Origin: Streptomyces alanosinicus
GTDB lineage: Bacteria > Actinomycetota > Actinomycetes > Streptomycetales > Streptomycetaceae
Assembly: GCF_014650595.1 (NCBI RefSeq)
Contig: NZ_BMVG01000011.1
Span: forward strand, 124,001 to 188,000
Length of the DNA: 64,000 bases
Direction: 5' to 3'
A program made the position numbers and the translations under genes. Shown one piece after another: positions 15,310 through 24,491 of the stretch (the stretch's first letter is position 1; each line of letters starts with the position of its first letter). Under the pieces are notes generated by a model that saw only the letters and a program-made list of their open reading frames with translations, searched no databases and was not told the DNA's origin.

Positions 15310-18300
15310 TCACCCGCGGCCGCCCGCACCAGCCGTCGGCCCGGTCTGCGCGGTCGAGGCGTCATCGGGTGCGCTGCGCGGGCCGGGCACCGTGGGCAGG
15401 CTGATGTCGAGCCGGTTGCTCATGTCGAGTTCGAAGCGCCCGTATGGATTCACGTGGGTCCAGAACAGCGGGGACAGGGCCCGCCGGTCGACGTCGGTGA
15501 GCTTGTCGGCCCACTTCGGCTCGGCCAGGATCTCTTGCAGCAGCAGCGTATTGACGTGCACGAGCGCCGACTGCAGGAGGTGCAGGGCGAGCATGGAGAC
15601 CTCCTGGCTCTCCTTGTCGTCCCCGGTCAGGTCGCCGTCCTTGCCGTAGAACAGATCGTGGTTCGCGGAGTTCCAGTTCTCCACGACCTGCAGCCCGTCA
15701 TTGATCTCACGCCTGAGCTCGGCATCGGCGAGGTAGTCGCAGATGAACGCCGTCCTGACCGCCCGCCCCAACTCCTCGATCGCCTGATATGTGGGGTGCT
15801 TGGGGCCGCCGCGAGTGAAGCGCCGCAGTACCTGCTCGGCCTCTGCGGTGCCCAGGTGGAGCGCGGTGGTGTACTTGACGATCTGGTCGTACTGCTGGCG
15901 GATCAGCTCCCAGTCGATCGTCTTCTTCGACAACACCGGCCCCAGACGTGGCCAGGTGTCATCCTCACCGGTCGCCGGCCGGTACAGCCGGGCGGACCCG
16001 ACGTTCTTCAGCCTCGGGAGCAGGTTGAAGCCGAGCATGTGGGCGAACGCGAACCCGACGATCGAGGCACCATGCGTATCGGTGTACGGCCGGTCGACAA
16101 CCATCTCGGTGCAGTGCCGCAGCACGCCCTCGATCATCGCCGCGACCTCGGAGGCGGAACAGGACTTCAGCTGGCTGTAGACACACACCGACTTCCGCTC
16201 CACATGCCAATAGATCATGACTCCCGGGCCCCGGTAGCGCTGGTGCCACTCGGTCGTGAAATTCGATGACCAGGAGCCGAACTTCTTGCTGTCGCTCGCG
16301 CATGCGGTGCCCTCGCCCCACCACTGCTCGTCGCGGGCAGTGAAGGTGGCGTTCACCAACTTCACCAGGCCGGCCCTCATGTTGGCCCGGTTGACGAACA
16401 GGTGCCGGGTACGGCGCAGCACGGCTTCCGTTTCACCGTGCTTGCCGGTGGCCGTGACCCGCTCGATCCCCATGTTCGTGCCCAGCGCAAAGAGCACCAA
16501 CAAAAGCCGGCGGCGCAGCACCGCCTTCGGGGTCGCCTCCCTCGTGGCCACCGACACGAACTCGTCGGTGAAGTCGGTGGCGAACTCGGCCTCCTTGAGG
16601 ATGTCGAGCAGGTCGATGGTGCCCCACCGGCGCTGGATCTCCGTCTTCAGGGCGGTGAGGTTCTCCGGTTCCTCCTGCTTGCCCAGCGGCGACACCTTGA
16701 TCCACGGCTCGCCACGCTTGCTGGTGATCTCCACCCCGCCCGTCATGCCGAGTTCCAAGGCGGTGTCGAAGCGGGTCAGCGCGTCGCGGAGCTTCTTCTC
16801 CAGTGCGTCGGTGAACGCCGTGGCATCCAGCGGCTGGCGGATCGCGTCGTAGTGCACATCACGGTTGTCGTCGAAGTCCGGCGGCAGGTCGTCTTCCGGG
16901 TTGCGCCACCGGTTCGCGCCCACCACCCATATCTCCCGCCGCCGCAGCGCGTCCCGCAGCGACACCAGAACGCACAGCTCGTAAGGGATGCGCTCCACGC
17001 GGCCCTTGTCGTCGACGACGGCCTTGCGCCACTGGTCAGGCACCACCTTGTCCAGCGGGATCTTCTCCGCCTCGTCGAAGTACGCCTCTTCCGCGATCGG
17101 CTGGTCCAGATACCGCTTGAGCAGGTCGATCGCGTCCATCACCGGCCGGTACACGGTGTTGTTGCTCTTCAACTCCAGCGCGTTCAACAACGGCTTGAGC
17201 ATCCGGCGCCAGTGCCCCGAGTACGACGAACGCAACACCGTACGCACCCGGGCCCGGTAGCGGGCCTCATTCGCCTTCGCCTCCGCCGCCAGAGCCTTGA
17301 GCGTGGTCTCACCGGCCACCGGATAGATCACCTTGCGCACCGTGCCCTGCGGCTGCGCGATGGCCGCCTCCGCCAGACGCAGAAGGATGCCCTCCTTGCC
17401 GCGGACCTTCTTGAGTTCCTTGATGAACTCGCCCTCGACCTTCTTCTCCGCCCGCGTGTTGATCTTCTGCACCAGCTGGATGAACAACTCCACCAGCGTG
17501 TCCGTGATCTCCGTCTACCGCACGTGGCAGAGCGTGGACAGCAGCGCGTAGCGCACCGGCGTCTTCATCGCCCGCAGATCGGAGGGGTACTCCTTGGAGG
17601 CACGGGCCCGCCAGGCCGCGACCTGCTTCTCCGAGACATCCGAGAAAAGCTCCGGCGGCATCTCCAGCTTGCGCACGCGCTGCAGCTTGGTGATCTCACC
17701 GAGCAGGCTCTCCAGCCCGAGCCCCGCCGGGTCCTCCTTCAACTCGGTGAAGAACGTCTGCCCGCCGCCGACACTGCTCTTGCCCTCACAGTCCTCGCTG
17801 TCGTCCTCCGCGACCAGGTCGTCGAGCCTCGACCGCGTCGCGGCCGATAACCGCTCCGTCGTGCTCCGGCAGAACCCGTCCTCAAACGTGCTGACCGCCG
17901 AACCCACCAAGCGGCCCACCTGCCCCGGCGCCGGCGGCTCCATCCGGTCATTGCGGCACCGGGCCACCACCGCCTCCGCCAACCGCTCCCGCGACAGCTC
18001 CACCGGGCACAACTCCGAGGCCAGCCACTGAGCCAGCTGGACCTGGTCCTCCTCGCTGCAGATCCGGAACCCGTACGCATCCCGGATCTCCACCCGGTGC
18101 CGCTTGATGGCCCGGCCCGTCCAGTCGTACGCCGCCCACTCCTCGGCAGGCACCTTCACCTGCTGCGCGACATACGACACCGCCGACGCCGGCACCTCCG
18201 CGGCAGCCTCCGGGAAACGCGCCTCGACCTCGAAAAACTTCAGCATCAGCCCGAAGCCCAACCGGTTCGCTCCGGACTTGTTCCGCAACTTCGCCATGTC

Positions 18301-18357
18301 GTCTTCGAGTAGCGTCCAGACCTCGATCAGGTCCTCCGACTCCCACTGCTGCCGCAT
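15310..18357 (-). pseudogene. tnpA: Tn3-family transposase interrupted by an amber codon
   Basis: TnpA carries out replicative transposition of Tn3-type elements. Together the two in-frame parts encode about 1,014 residues, the normal family length. The N-terminal part (codons 1-280 from ATG 18357, strong GGAGG site) is the DUF4158 DNA-binding region starting MRQQWESEDLIEVW. The C-terminal part holds the DDE domain: Asp in ASDSKKFGSWSSNF, Asp in YTDTHGASIVGF and Glu in QAIEELGRAVR, ending PLFWTHVNPYGRFELDMS. Codon 281 is TAG (plus-strand CTA at 17515-17517) where relatives have CAG (Gln): ALCHVR*TEITD. No frame change is needed, so a point mutation killed it unless suppressed. No resolvase gene is present and the left inverted repeat was not found. 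Confidence 0.9.
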
Positions 18358-18373
18358 GTGCCCCTCCTGCCTC

Positions 18374-18411
18374 AACTGTCAGTGACAGTCGTCACCCTGA
18401 GACAGGACCCC
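18374..18411 (-). repeat. Candidate 38-bp Tn3 terminal inverted repeat (right end)
   Basis: On the minus strand this segment starts GGGGTCCTGTCTCAGGGTGA and is 38 bp long, matching the GGGG start and usual length of Tn3-family ends. It lies immediately upstream of the transposase start, as expected. No inverted partner was seen left of 15,310, so the element is truncated on that side. Confidence 0.55.
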
Positions 18412-18808
18412 ACCCCGCAAGAACCCCCAAAACGCAAGCGCCAACAGGCGCCACCCCTCGCCACACCATTACGTACCGCTACTTGTCACTTCGCCGTAGC
18501 TTCGGGAGCGCAGGGCCGATAACCCATGACCGGCCGCTCATGCGTTGGTTCCTCGATCGTGCCGTAAATCGGTGGCGCAGGTGTACATCGCTCCCGCTCG
18601 GACTCCGCAGTTGGCGCACATGGCCCTCAAAGTGGCTACTCCGTAAGTCAGTTCTCCATCTACCAGCGGGCCTGCGTTGTATTGTCGTGCTGCTTATCTC
18701 TTCCGGGCGTTGGCCCGCACCTTCCAGCTGGGGTGCGCGGACTACCCCTAGCGCCGCGGGACGCGATCCCGCATCGTCGGCCTCCGGGCCGGGAAGGGAG
18801 CCACCGTC
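18412..18808. other. Region between the Tn3 end and a small ORF, no supported gene
   Basis: Base composition here is less GC-rich than around it and open frames are short and unlike known proteins. No hairpin, repeat or RNA gene was identified. Confidence 0.4.
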
Positions 18809-18937
18809 TTGAGGCGCAAGCTCCGAGATTGGTGGCGGATCCACGTTCGGCAGCACGTCTCTTCGGAGCGTGTGTGCGCGACTTGCGAGGTCTTCCTCGT
18901 GGGCGCGTGGCTCTACGAGCACTGCCCGTGGGTCTGA
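18809..18937 (+). CDS. Possible 42-residue small protein
   Basis: A TTG-started frame (preceded by GGGAAGGGAG) encodes a short, Trp- and Arg-rich peptide with a Cys pair: RRKLRDWWRIHVRQHV, then CATCEVFLVGAWLYEHCPWV. The amphipathic and aromatic composition with CxxC and a C-terminal Cys looks like a real mini-protein rather than random high-GC sequence. It has no recognised family here. Spacing of the ribosome site to TTG is about 8 nt. Confidence 0.3.
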   Translation: MRRKLRDWWRIHVRQHVSSERVCATCEVFLVGAWLYEHCPWV

Positions 18938-19326
18938 AGCGTGTGAGCCCCAGCTGAGCAGCGAACTCAGCTGAGGCCCACGTCACCACCACGGCCCCGT
19001 CCTCGTGGTCCGGCCCGTCGCATGGGCAGGGAGGGCGGGGCCTCTGGTCTTCTCGTATCGCTAAACGTTGTCAAGTAATACGAGACAAGACGTTGAGAGC
19101 GTACCTGAATGGGGCGAGCAATGCTCAGGACTTGTGGATCGGTCTCGGGAGAGTGCTTCGCGAAAGGCGGAGGGCGTACCTTCCCGAGTGATCGACTCAA
19201 GGTCACCGAGTAGACCCGCGTTGCAGCGCGGGTTGGGAAGGGTGAAGTAGGCCGCCGACGAGGTGCCCGGGGCTCGGGTCCTTTTCCGACGGCCCCTTCC
19301 CGAACCGGGCGTGCGGCTTATGACCG
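18938..19326. other. Upstream flank of the IS256 transposase, possible intron scar
   Basis: No gene is supported. The segment from about 19,210 to 19,320, with GACGGCCCCTTCCCGAACCG and CGTGCGGCTTATG, resembles sequence that flanks bacterial group II intron reverse-transcriptase genes, but no maturase is present. It may be a scar into which IS256 inserted. This is recollection of a pattern, not an alignment. Confidence 0.25.
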
Positions 19327-20601
19327 GTGAAACGGCGCACCACGCCCGTGCTCAGCGTAGTCAACATCGACGGAACCACCGAGACCGGATCCCTGATGGA
19401 CGACATCGTCCGCGAGGGTGCCCGGCGAATGCTCGCCGCGGCCCTGGAGGCCGAAGTCAACCAGTACATAGCCGAGTTGGTTGGTGAGCGGGACGAGGCC
19501 GGCCGCCGTCTGGTGGTCCGCAATGGCCATCATCGAGAACGGACGGTGACCACCGCCGCCGGGCCGGTCGCGGTGAAGGTGCCCCGCGTGAACGACAGGC
19601 GCGTCGACGTGGAGACCGGTGAGCGCAAGCGGTTCTCGTCGAAGATCCTTGCGCCGTGGTGCCGCAAGTCCCCGAAGATCAGCGAGGTCCTGCCCCTGCT
19701 CTACCTCCACGGACTGTCCTCCGGGGATTTCGTGCCCGCGATGGAGCAGTTCCTGGGCTCCTCGGCCGGCCTTTCGCTGGCAACGGTGACCCGGCTGACG
19801 AAGCAGTGGACCGACGACCACACTGCCTTCCAGGCCCGCGGCCTGTCGGATTCCGACTACGTCTACGTGTGGGCCGAAGGGGTCCACCCCAAGGTCCGCC
19901 TCGGCCAGGCCCACTCCTGCGTCCTGGTCCTCATGGGCGTGCGCCCCGACGGCCGCAAGGAACTCATCGCCCTGGCCGAGGGGCTGCGCGAATCGACCGA
20001 GTCATGGACGGATCTGCTGCGTGACTGCCGCCGACGAGGCATGCACGATCCCGCACTCGTGGTCGGTGACGGCGCGATGGGCCTGTGGAAGGCCCTCGCA
20101 GACGTGTTTCCGCAGGCCAGGCACCAGAGGTGCTGGGTTCACAAGGTCCGCAATGTCATGAACGCGCTACCGAAGTCGACTCAGCCCGGCGCGAAGAAGG
20201 CCCTGCAGGAGATCTACAACGCCGAGGACCGCGACCACGCCGAGAAGGCGATCAAGGACTTCGAGCGCACCTACGGAGCGAAGTGGCCGAAAGCGGCCAA
20301 GAAGGTCACCTGCGAGACCGACGAGCTCCTCGCGTTCTACGGCTTCCCCGCGGAACACTGGGTGCACCTGCGCACGACAAATCCCATCGAGAGCACTTTC
20401 AGCACCGTGAAGTTGCGGACCAAAGTCACCCGCGGAGCCGGCAGTTCGGCCGCGGCCCTGGCGATGGTGTTCAAGCTCGCCGGGTCCGCCCAGACCCGCT
20501 GGCGCGCGATCACAGCACCCCACCTCGTCCCCCTCGTCCGCACCGGCACCCGCTTCAAGAACGGTCACCTCGTCGAACGCCCCGAAGCCACCGCAGCCTG
20601 A
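19327..20601 (+). CDS. IS256-family (MutS-type) transposase
   Basis: A 424-residue DDE transposase of the IS256 family, full length. The N-terminal region contains GSLMDDIVREGARRML and AEVNQYIAEL. The catalytic core has Asp in VVGDGAMGLWKAL and Glu in TTNPIESTFSTVK, with the family CxxH-like RHQRCWVHKVRNVM. At the first catalytic Asp, where relatives read W(V/A)DG(V/I)H, this copy reads VWAEGVHPKVR (GAA codon), so Asp is replaced by Glu. That change may impair metal binding. GTG 19327 is used because it opens the long frame. A GTG at 19348 is also possible. Inverted repeats of the element were not resolved. Confidence 0.88.
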   Translation: MKRRTTPVLSVVNIDGTTETGSLMDDIVREGARRMLAAALEAEVNQYIAELVGERDEAGRRLVVRNGHHRERTVTTAAGPVAVKVPRVNDRRVDVETGERKRFSSKILAPWCRKSPKISEVLPLLYLHGLSSGDFVPAMEQFLGSSAGLSLATVTRLTKQWTDDHTAFQARGLSDSDYVYVWAEGVHPKVRLGQAHSCVLVLMGVRPDGRKELIALAEGLRESTESWTDLLRDCRRRGMHDPALVVGDGAMGLWKALADVFPQARHQRCWVHKVRNVMNALPKSTQPGAKKALQEIYNAEDRDHAEKAIKDFERTYGAKWPKAAKKVTCETDELLAFYGFPAEHWVHLRTTNPIESTFSTVKLRTKVTRGAGSSAAALAMVFKLAGSAQTRWRAITAPHLVPLVRTGTRFKNGHLVERPEATAA

Positions 20602-20686
20602 ACAACCCCGCTGATCACGCACCCTGAGCGTTGTGTCAGGGCGCTGAAAACTGGATCATCGAGCCGTGGCCCGTCATGAACTGTGG

Positions 20687-21094
20687 ATGGAAGAGCTGCT
20701 CAGCTTCCTGCTGATGCGACTTGACGAAACCGGCTTTGAGCAGCTCGTTGCCCACGAGCCCAAGCGGATGGCGGCTACCTACCTTGAGACGGCCGGGGGC
20801 CGATGCGAGCAACGGGCGAGATACTTCACCGGCTGCGATACCTGCTGTCAACTGCTGCCACCTGACTCGCTCTACTACTACGCCGAAGCATGGCCCTGCC
20901 AGGCTGTACGGTCCCTGGCGCTGCCGTTCGCCGGCGACCCGGAATACGCCGAGGCATGGAGACCTGAGTACGCCATGCTGGCCTCCGGAAAATTCATCCA
21001 CCCCGAACAGGAAGAAGCTCGTCACCGCATCCTGAGATGTCAGAACCCTCGATCCACAGGTCTTGACAATATCTCGAATGGGGCGTCGCAATAA
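20687..21094 (+). CDS. DUF6221-like protein
   Basis: About 135 residues. MEELLSFLLMRLDE at the start, AHEPKRMAATYLE, and the late RSLALPFAGDPEYAEAWRPE segment resemble the DUF6221 family seen in Streptomyces genomes and prophages, whose function is unknown. The family pattern is an N-terminal helix, a central H-x-P-x-R-x-L motif and a C-terminal LA-x-P(Y/F)A-x-x-x-x-Y-x-x-x-WRP. The C-terminal 30 residues look unrelated and may be read-through of a shortened gene. The frame can also start at GTG 20666. It sits just before the terminase module. Confidence 0.5.
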   Translation: MEELLSFLLMRLDETGFEQLVAHEPKRMAATYLETAGGRCEQRARYFTGCDTCCQLLPPDSLYYYAEAWPCQAVRSLALPFAGDPEYAEAWRPEYAMLASGKFIHPEQEEARHRILRCQNPRSTGLDNISNGASQ

Positions 21095-21395
21095 CATAGT
21101 TTGCAGGCGTCGAGTCACCGCGCCGACGGTGCGGCAGGATGCATGCGGCCCCTGATACCCGTGAGATCTTGATGTGGCTTCGACCTCGTCGCGTCGGCCG
21201 CAGCGGCTGGCCCATCTAACCTTGGTCCGTGCAGGTGGCCGGGATTCGGTGGCGCATGGGGAGAAGGAAGGCCAGCCGGTGGTTGACCGGTGCGTCGTCG
21301 ACACCTGGGAGCGCCGGGACGGTGAGTCCCGTCAGGCGTTCGAGGCGTTCGCCGCATATCGCGATCTGGGTCCGGCTCGGAGTGTCACGAAGGTG

Positions 21396-21446
21396 TGGCT
21401 TTGTCCACGAGATCGGACAGCAGTTGTTCATTACTTCGGACAGCGC
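21396..21446 (+). repeat. Left 51-bp terminal inverted repeat of the cassette
   Basis: Starts TGGCTTTGTCCACGAGATCG and ends CTTCGGACAGCGC. It pairs with 22621-22671 with seven mismatches. Left end of the cassette, directly after AAGGTG. Confidence 0.88.
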
Positions 21447-21627
21447 TCTGGTGGGGCTCTCGATTCGAACAGCCAGCAACCGCAACGGGTGCCAGGGGAC
21501 GAATACAGCCCGCCTCCTCGATGGTCTTGGCATGCTCACCGGACGTCAGCTGTGCGGACGTCCGTGACTGCCTTGCCTGCCGCTCGGCGCGAGCGGCAGG
21601 CAGGCGGCGGTCCAGCGGGCCGCAGGC

Positions 21628-22506
21628 TCAGCTCAGGCTCGCAGAGGAGGGGCCGAGCCTTTCGATGACCTCGCGCATCTCCTCTTCGTCGGCCTCGTAG
21701 ACCGTCTCACCCATACGCGGGTCTCGTGCGTGGAGGGTGTGGATGAGTGGCCCGTTGGGCGCTCCAAGGTGGACGAGGGAGGCCGACGGGCCGTGGACGG
21801 CGCGCTCGGTGCCGGGGCGGGCGGTGAGGTCGATGCGGCTGACGACGCCGGGGGTGACCCAGACGGTCGCTTGTTCCAGGCGCCCCAGAATCTGGAGGTG
21901 GAAGTGCCCGCACAGGATGAGCTGAACGTCGGTCCCGCGGATCGTGTCGGCAAGCTCTGCGCTGTTCTGCAGGCCGAGCGCCCGCTGAACGCCGACGTCC
22001 AGGGCGACCGGCGGGTGGTGGAAGGCCAGAACAGTGCCGAGCGGTGCCGGGGTGGTCAGTAGTTCGCGGAGCCAGTCGAGTTGGCCGCCGTCGAGTCGAC
22101 CGTAGCCCTTGCCCGGAACGAGCGTGTCCAGGGTGATCAGTCGCCATCCCTTGAGGCTGCTTGCCCCCGCCCGCTCACCGGCGGCTCCCTCATACACGGC
22201 CTCGGGCTGGGCGTGGCCGCTTCCCAGCACGTCCGCGAATGCGGTGCGCTCGTCGTGGTTGCCGGTGGCGAAGAAGACGTTGGCCCCGCGTCGGCCGGCG
22301 TAGTCGGACAGGAGCTCACGCGCCCGCGCATACGCTTCGTGGGAGCCGTCGTCCGCGACGTCGCCGGTGACCACCACCGCGTCGAGGTCGTGCAGATGGC
22401 CCAGTTCGGTCAGCAGACGGCGGAGTGCCGCACTGCCGTCGGCCCCGTCGGCGTCAGGGCCACCGGACCGGTCGAGATGGGTGTCAGAGAGATGCAAGAT
22501 CCGCAT
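21628..22506 (-). CDS. Calcineurin-like metallophosphoesterase (CpdA-type), cassette cargo
   Basis: A 292-residue class III phosphodiesterase-like enzyme with the complete dimetal motif set: SDTHLD (residues 7-12), TGDVADDGS, ATGNHDERT, FHHPP, and CGHFHLQ. These ligands bind two metal ions. The fold and size match CpdA/Rv0805-like proteins that cleave cyclic nucleotides or other phosphodiesters. No signal peptide, so cytoplasmic. It is the sole cargo of the insertion cassette, and its start lies 114 bp inside the right repeat, leaving room for its own promoter. Why a mobile element would carry it is unknown: housekeeping hitch-hiker, signalling modulation or phage defence are all possible. 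Confidence 0.9.
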   Translation of the reverse strand: MRILHLSDTHLDRSGGPDADGADGSAALRRLLTELGHLHDLDAVVVTGDVADDGSHEAYARARELLSDYAGRRGANVFFATGNHDERTAFADVLGSGHAQPEAVYEGAAGERAGASSLKGWRLITLDTLVPGKGYGRLDGGQLDWLRELLTTPAPLGTVLAFHHPPVALDVGVQRALGLQNSAELADTIRGTDVQLILCGHFHLQILGRLEQATVWVTPGVVSRIDLTARPGTERAVHGPSASLVHLGAPNGPLIHTLHARDPRMGETVYEADEEEMREVIERLGPSSASLS

Positions 22507-22620
22507 CGTCCGAAGTTAGCCTCGGGTGTTCGGCCGAGCCATGGCTTTTCTCGCAATGCGGTCCCGTCCAAGCCGGTTCCTGGCTGCCCCGCGCATGAAA
22601 TCGAACGGTGACGGGGCTGG

Positions 22621-22671
22621 GCGCTGTCCGAAGTGCTGAACAACTGCTGCCCAATCTCGTGTACAGAACCA
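22621..22671 (-). repeat. Right 51-bp terminal inverted repeat of the cassette
   Basis: Read on the minus strand it starts TGGTTCTGTACACGAGATTG and ends CTTCGGACAGCGC. It is followed on the plus strand by the second AAGGTG target copy at 22672-22677. Confidence 0.88.
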
Positions 22672-23096
22672 AAGGTGGCACGGGAGTTGGATAAATCTCG
22701 CACGCTGTTGGGCCGGTGGTCGCGTCAGTACGCGTGGGTGATGCGGGCGGCGGCGTACGACCGTGAGCAGGATCGGCTGTTCCTTGCCGAGCAGGCGCAT
22801 GCGCGACGGGAGATCGCCTGCAGGCACGCGAAGCTGGCCCAGGCTGTGCAGAGCAAGGCTGTGGCGCGGCTTCAGGCTCTCGACCCTCGTGAGCTGTCGC
22901 CGTCTGACCTGTTGCGGTACATCCAGGTGGCGGCGGAGATCGAGCGGCGGGCGGTCGGCGAGGCACCGTCGGCGGCCGGTACGGCGGTGGCTCCGGAGCA
23001 GGGTGGGGACGTTGCTGGCTTGACGGATGAGGAGCGTCGGGCCCGGATGGATCAGCTGCGGCGGGAGCTGGAGCGACGTCTGGCCGAGGGTGCGCA

Positions 23097-24052
23097 GTGA
23101 TCCGGGGGCGGGCGAAGCGCCAGATGATCGAGAGTTTCACCGACCCGTCGGTGATGAGCCTGGAACAGCTGAAGGCCGAGGTCGCCGAGCTGGTGCGCGC
23201 CGATGAGCTGTCGGCGCGCCGGTGGGCGTGCGAGGTGCCGGGCTGTGACGGCCTGCCGCATGAGGGATGGCGGCACCATCACGCTCGCGCGGCGCAGCGG
23301 CAGCCGTCGTGGCTGTGGACGGTGTGGATGCTGCTCACCGGGCGCGGCTGGGGGAAGAGTCGTACGGCGGCGGAGGCGGTCCGGGAGTGGGCGAAGACGC
23401 CCGGGTTGCAGATCGCTGTGGTCGCCAAGAACGCCACCCTGGTGCGTGACATCTGCTTCGACTCCCCGAAGTCCGGGCTGCTGTCGGTCATCCCGCCGGA
23501 GGATGTGGCGAAGTACAACTCGTCGCTGGGGGAGACGACGCTGCGGTTGAAGAACGGCACGCTGATACACGGGTTCGGTGCGGAGACGCCAGACAACCTG
23601 CGTGGCTGGGCCTTCGACAAGGCCTGGTGCGACGAGTACGCCGCCTGGTCCCGGCATACCGCGCAAGAGGTGTACGACATGATCTGGTTCTGCCTGCGCG
23701 AGGCGGACACCCCCCAGGTCGTCATCTCCACGACGCCGAAGCCACTGCCCCACGTGAAGCGGCTCGTCGAACGTGGTCGCAACCAGGAAAAGGCGCACAG
23801 GGAAGGCGGAGAAGCGCCCCGAGTAGTGCTCACGCGCGGCCACATGCGAGAGAACGACGCCAACCTGTCGTCGGCGGCGCGGGCGGAGCTGGAGGAGGAG
23901 TACGCCGACACCCGCCTCTGACGGCAGGAGCTGTCGGGTGAGCTGTTGGAGGATGTGGAGGGTGCGCTGTGGAAGGGCTGGATGCTGGAGGTCGAGGGCT
24001 TCCGGCCCCGGCCCGAGCATCTGCCAGACCTTCAGAGGGTGGTCGTCGCGGT
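23097..24052 (+). pseudogene. Phage terminase large subunit, nonsense-mutated and truncated
   Basis: The ATPase/nuclease motor that packages phage DNA. Only the ATPase half remains: Walker A in LLTGRGWGKSRTAAE (about residues 80-94) and Walker B in FDKAWCDEYAAWS, followed by the coupling motif VVISTTPKPLP. At codon 275 (23919-23921) TGA interrupts the conserved YADTRL*RQELSGELLEDVEG, where relatives have Gly (GGA). Past that stop the frame continues to VVVAVD, the first nuclease-domain Asp, and then switches to unrelated sequence. The nuclease domain has therefore been deleted together with portal and capsid genes. It overlaps the small terminase by ATGA-like coupling. Confidence 0.85.
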
Positions 24053-24491
24053 CGATCGCCTGATGGCAGAGATGAACCCGCACCCGAACGTTCACCCTGA
24101 CGCGACCGCGTTCCGGGATCCGATCGCGCTGGCTGCTGCCCTGGCCCGCCTGGGGCCAGCCGCTCATGCTCGTACGCGGACGATCACCCGGCATCACGCG
24201 ATGCTGCTGCGGGTGCGTATCCAGCGCAACGCCTCCGGCAGGCCGGGACCGAACGTGATCACCGGCCAGTACCGGGCCTCCTGGGAGGTGCGGATGAGCA
24301 CCAGCGGCGGGCACGTGACCGCCGATGTGTTCACCGATGCTCCGCAGGCGCGCCGGTTGGAGTACGGCTTCGTCGGCGTCGATGCGCTCGGCCGTCACTA
24401 CCGGCAGCCGCCGTACCTGCACGTCGAGCCCGCCTTCCGGCAGACCGAGGCTGGTTTCGTCCAGGCCCTGGAGGACGGAGTGCTGCCGTGA
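24053..24491 (+). pseudogene. HK97 gp10-like head-tail protein, 5'-truncated
   Basis: After the terminase remnant the same frame encodes a protein whose C-terminus (RRLEYGFVGVDALGRHYRQP, PYLHVEPAFRQTEAGFVQAL) matches the HK97 gp10/minor tail completion family, proteins that join head and tail. Its natural start has been lost and the first recognisable residues, after VVVAVD, read RLMAEMNPHPNVHPDATAF. With no ribosome site and an upstream in-frame stop at 23919, it would have to start at an internal ATG (24063 or 24072). The junction marks a deletion of several structural genes. Confidence 0.65.

Larger units (their letters stand above)
21396..22671. mobile_element. Transposase-less insertion cassette carrying a metallophosphoesterase gene
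   Basis: The element is 1,276 bp and begins and ends with 51-bp inverted repeats that match at 44 of 51 positions. It is flanked by the direct repeat AAGGTG (21390-21395 and 22672-22677), a 6-bp target duplication. Precise removal restores the terminase frame, which proves insertion. Its only gene is a metallophosphoesterase on the minus strand. No transposase frame of any kind is present. The structure is that of a mobile insertion cassette (MIC) or transporter IS, mobilised in trans by a transposase that recognises the same ends. I could not assign the ends to an IS family. Confidence 0.88.
21249..23100 (+). pseudogene. Phage terminase small-subunit-like gene, split by an insertion
   Basis: The gene is in two parts. 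21249-21395 encodes the N-terminus (VVDTWERRDGESRQAFEAFA, then YRDLGPARSVTKV). 22678-23100 encodes the rest (ARELDKSRTLLGRWSRQYAW to RRELERRLAEGAQ). Removing the intervening 1,276-bp element and one copy of its AAGGTG target duplication rejoins the frame exactly (TKV-ARELDK), giving a 188-residue protein with a helix-turn-helix and a coiled-coil C-terminus. This is the layout of small terminases that recognise phage DNA for packaging. The stop overlaps the start of the large terminase by 4 bp. As it stands the gene cannot make the full protein. Confidence 0.82.

Noticed and set aside
21470..21490. Possible tRNA T-arm-like sequence (CTCGATTCGAACAGCC)
   Set aside because: No acceptor stem, anticodon arm or D-arm around it. 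It lies inside the insertion cassette.
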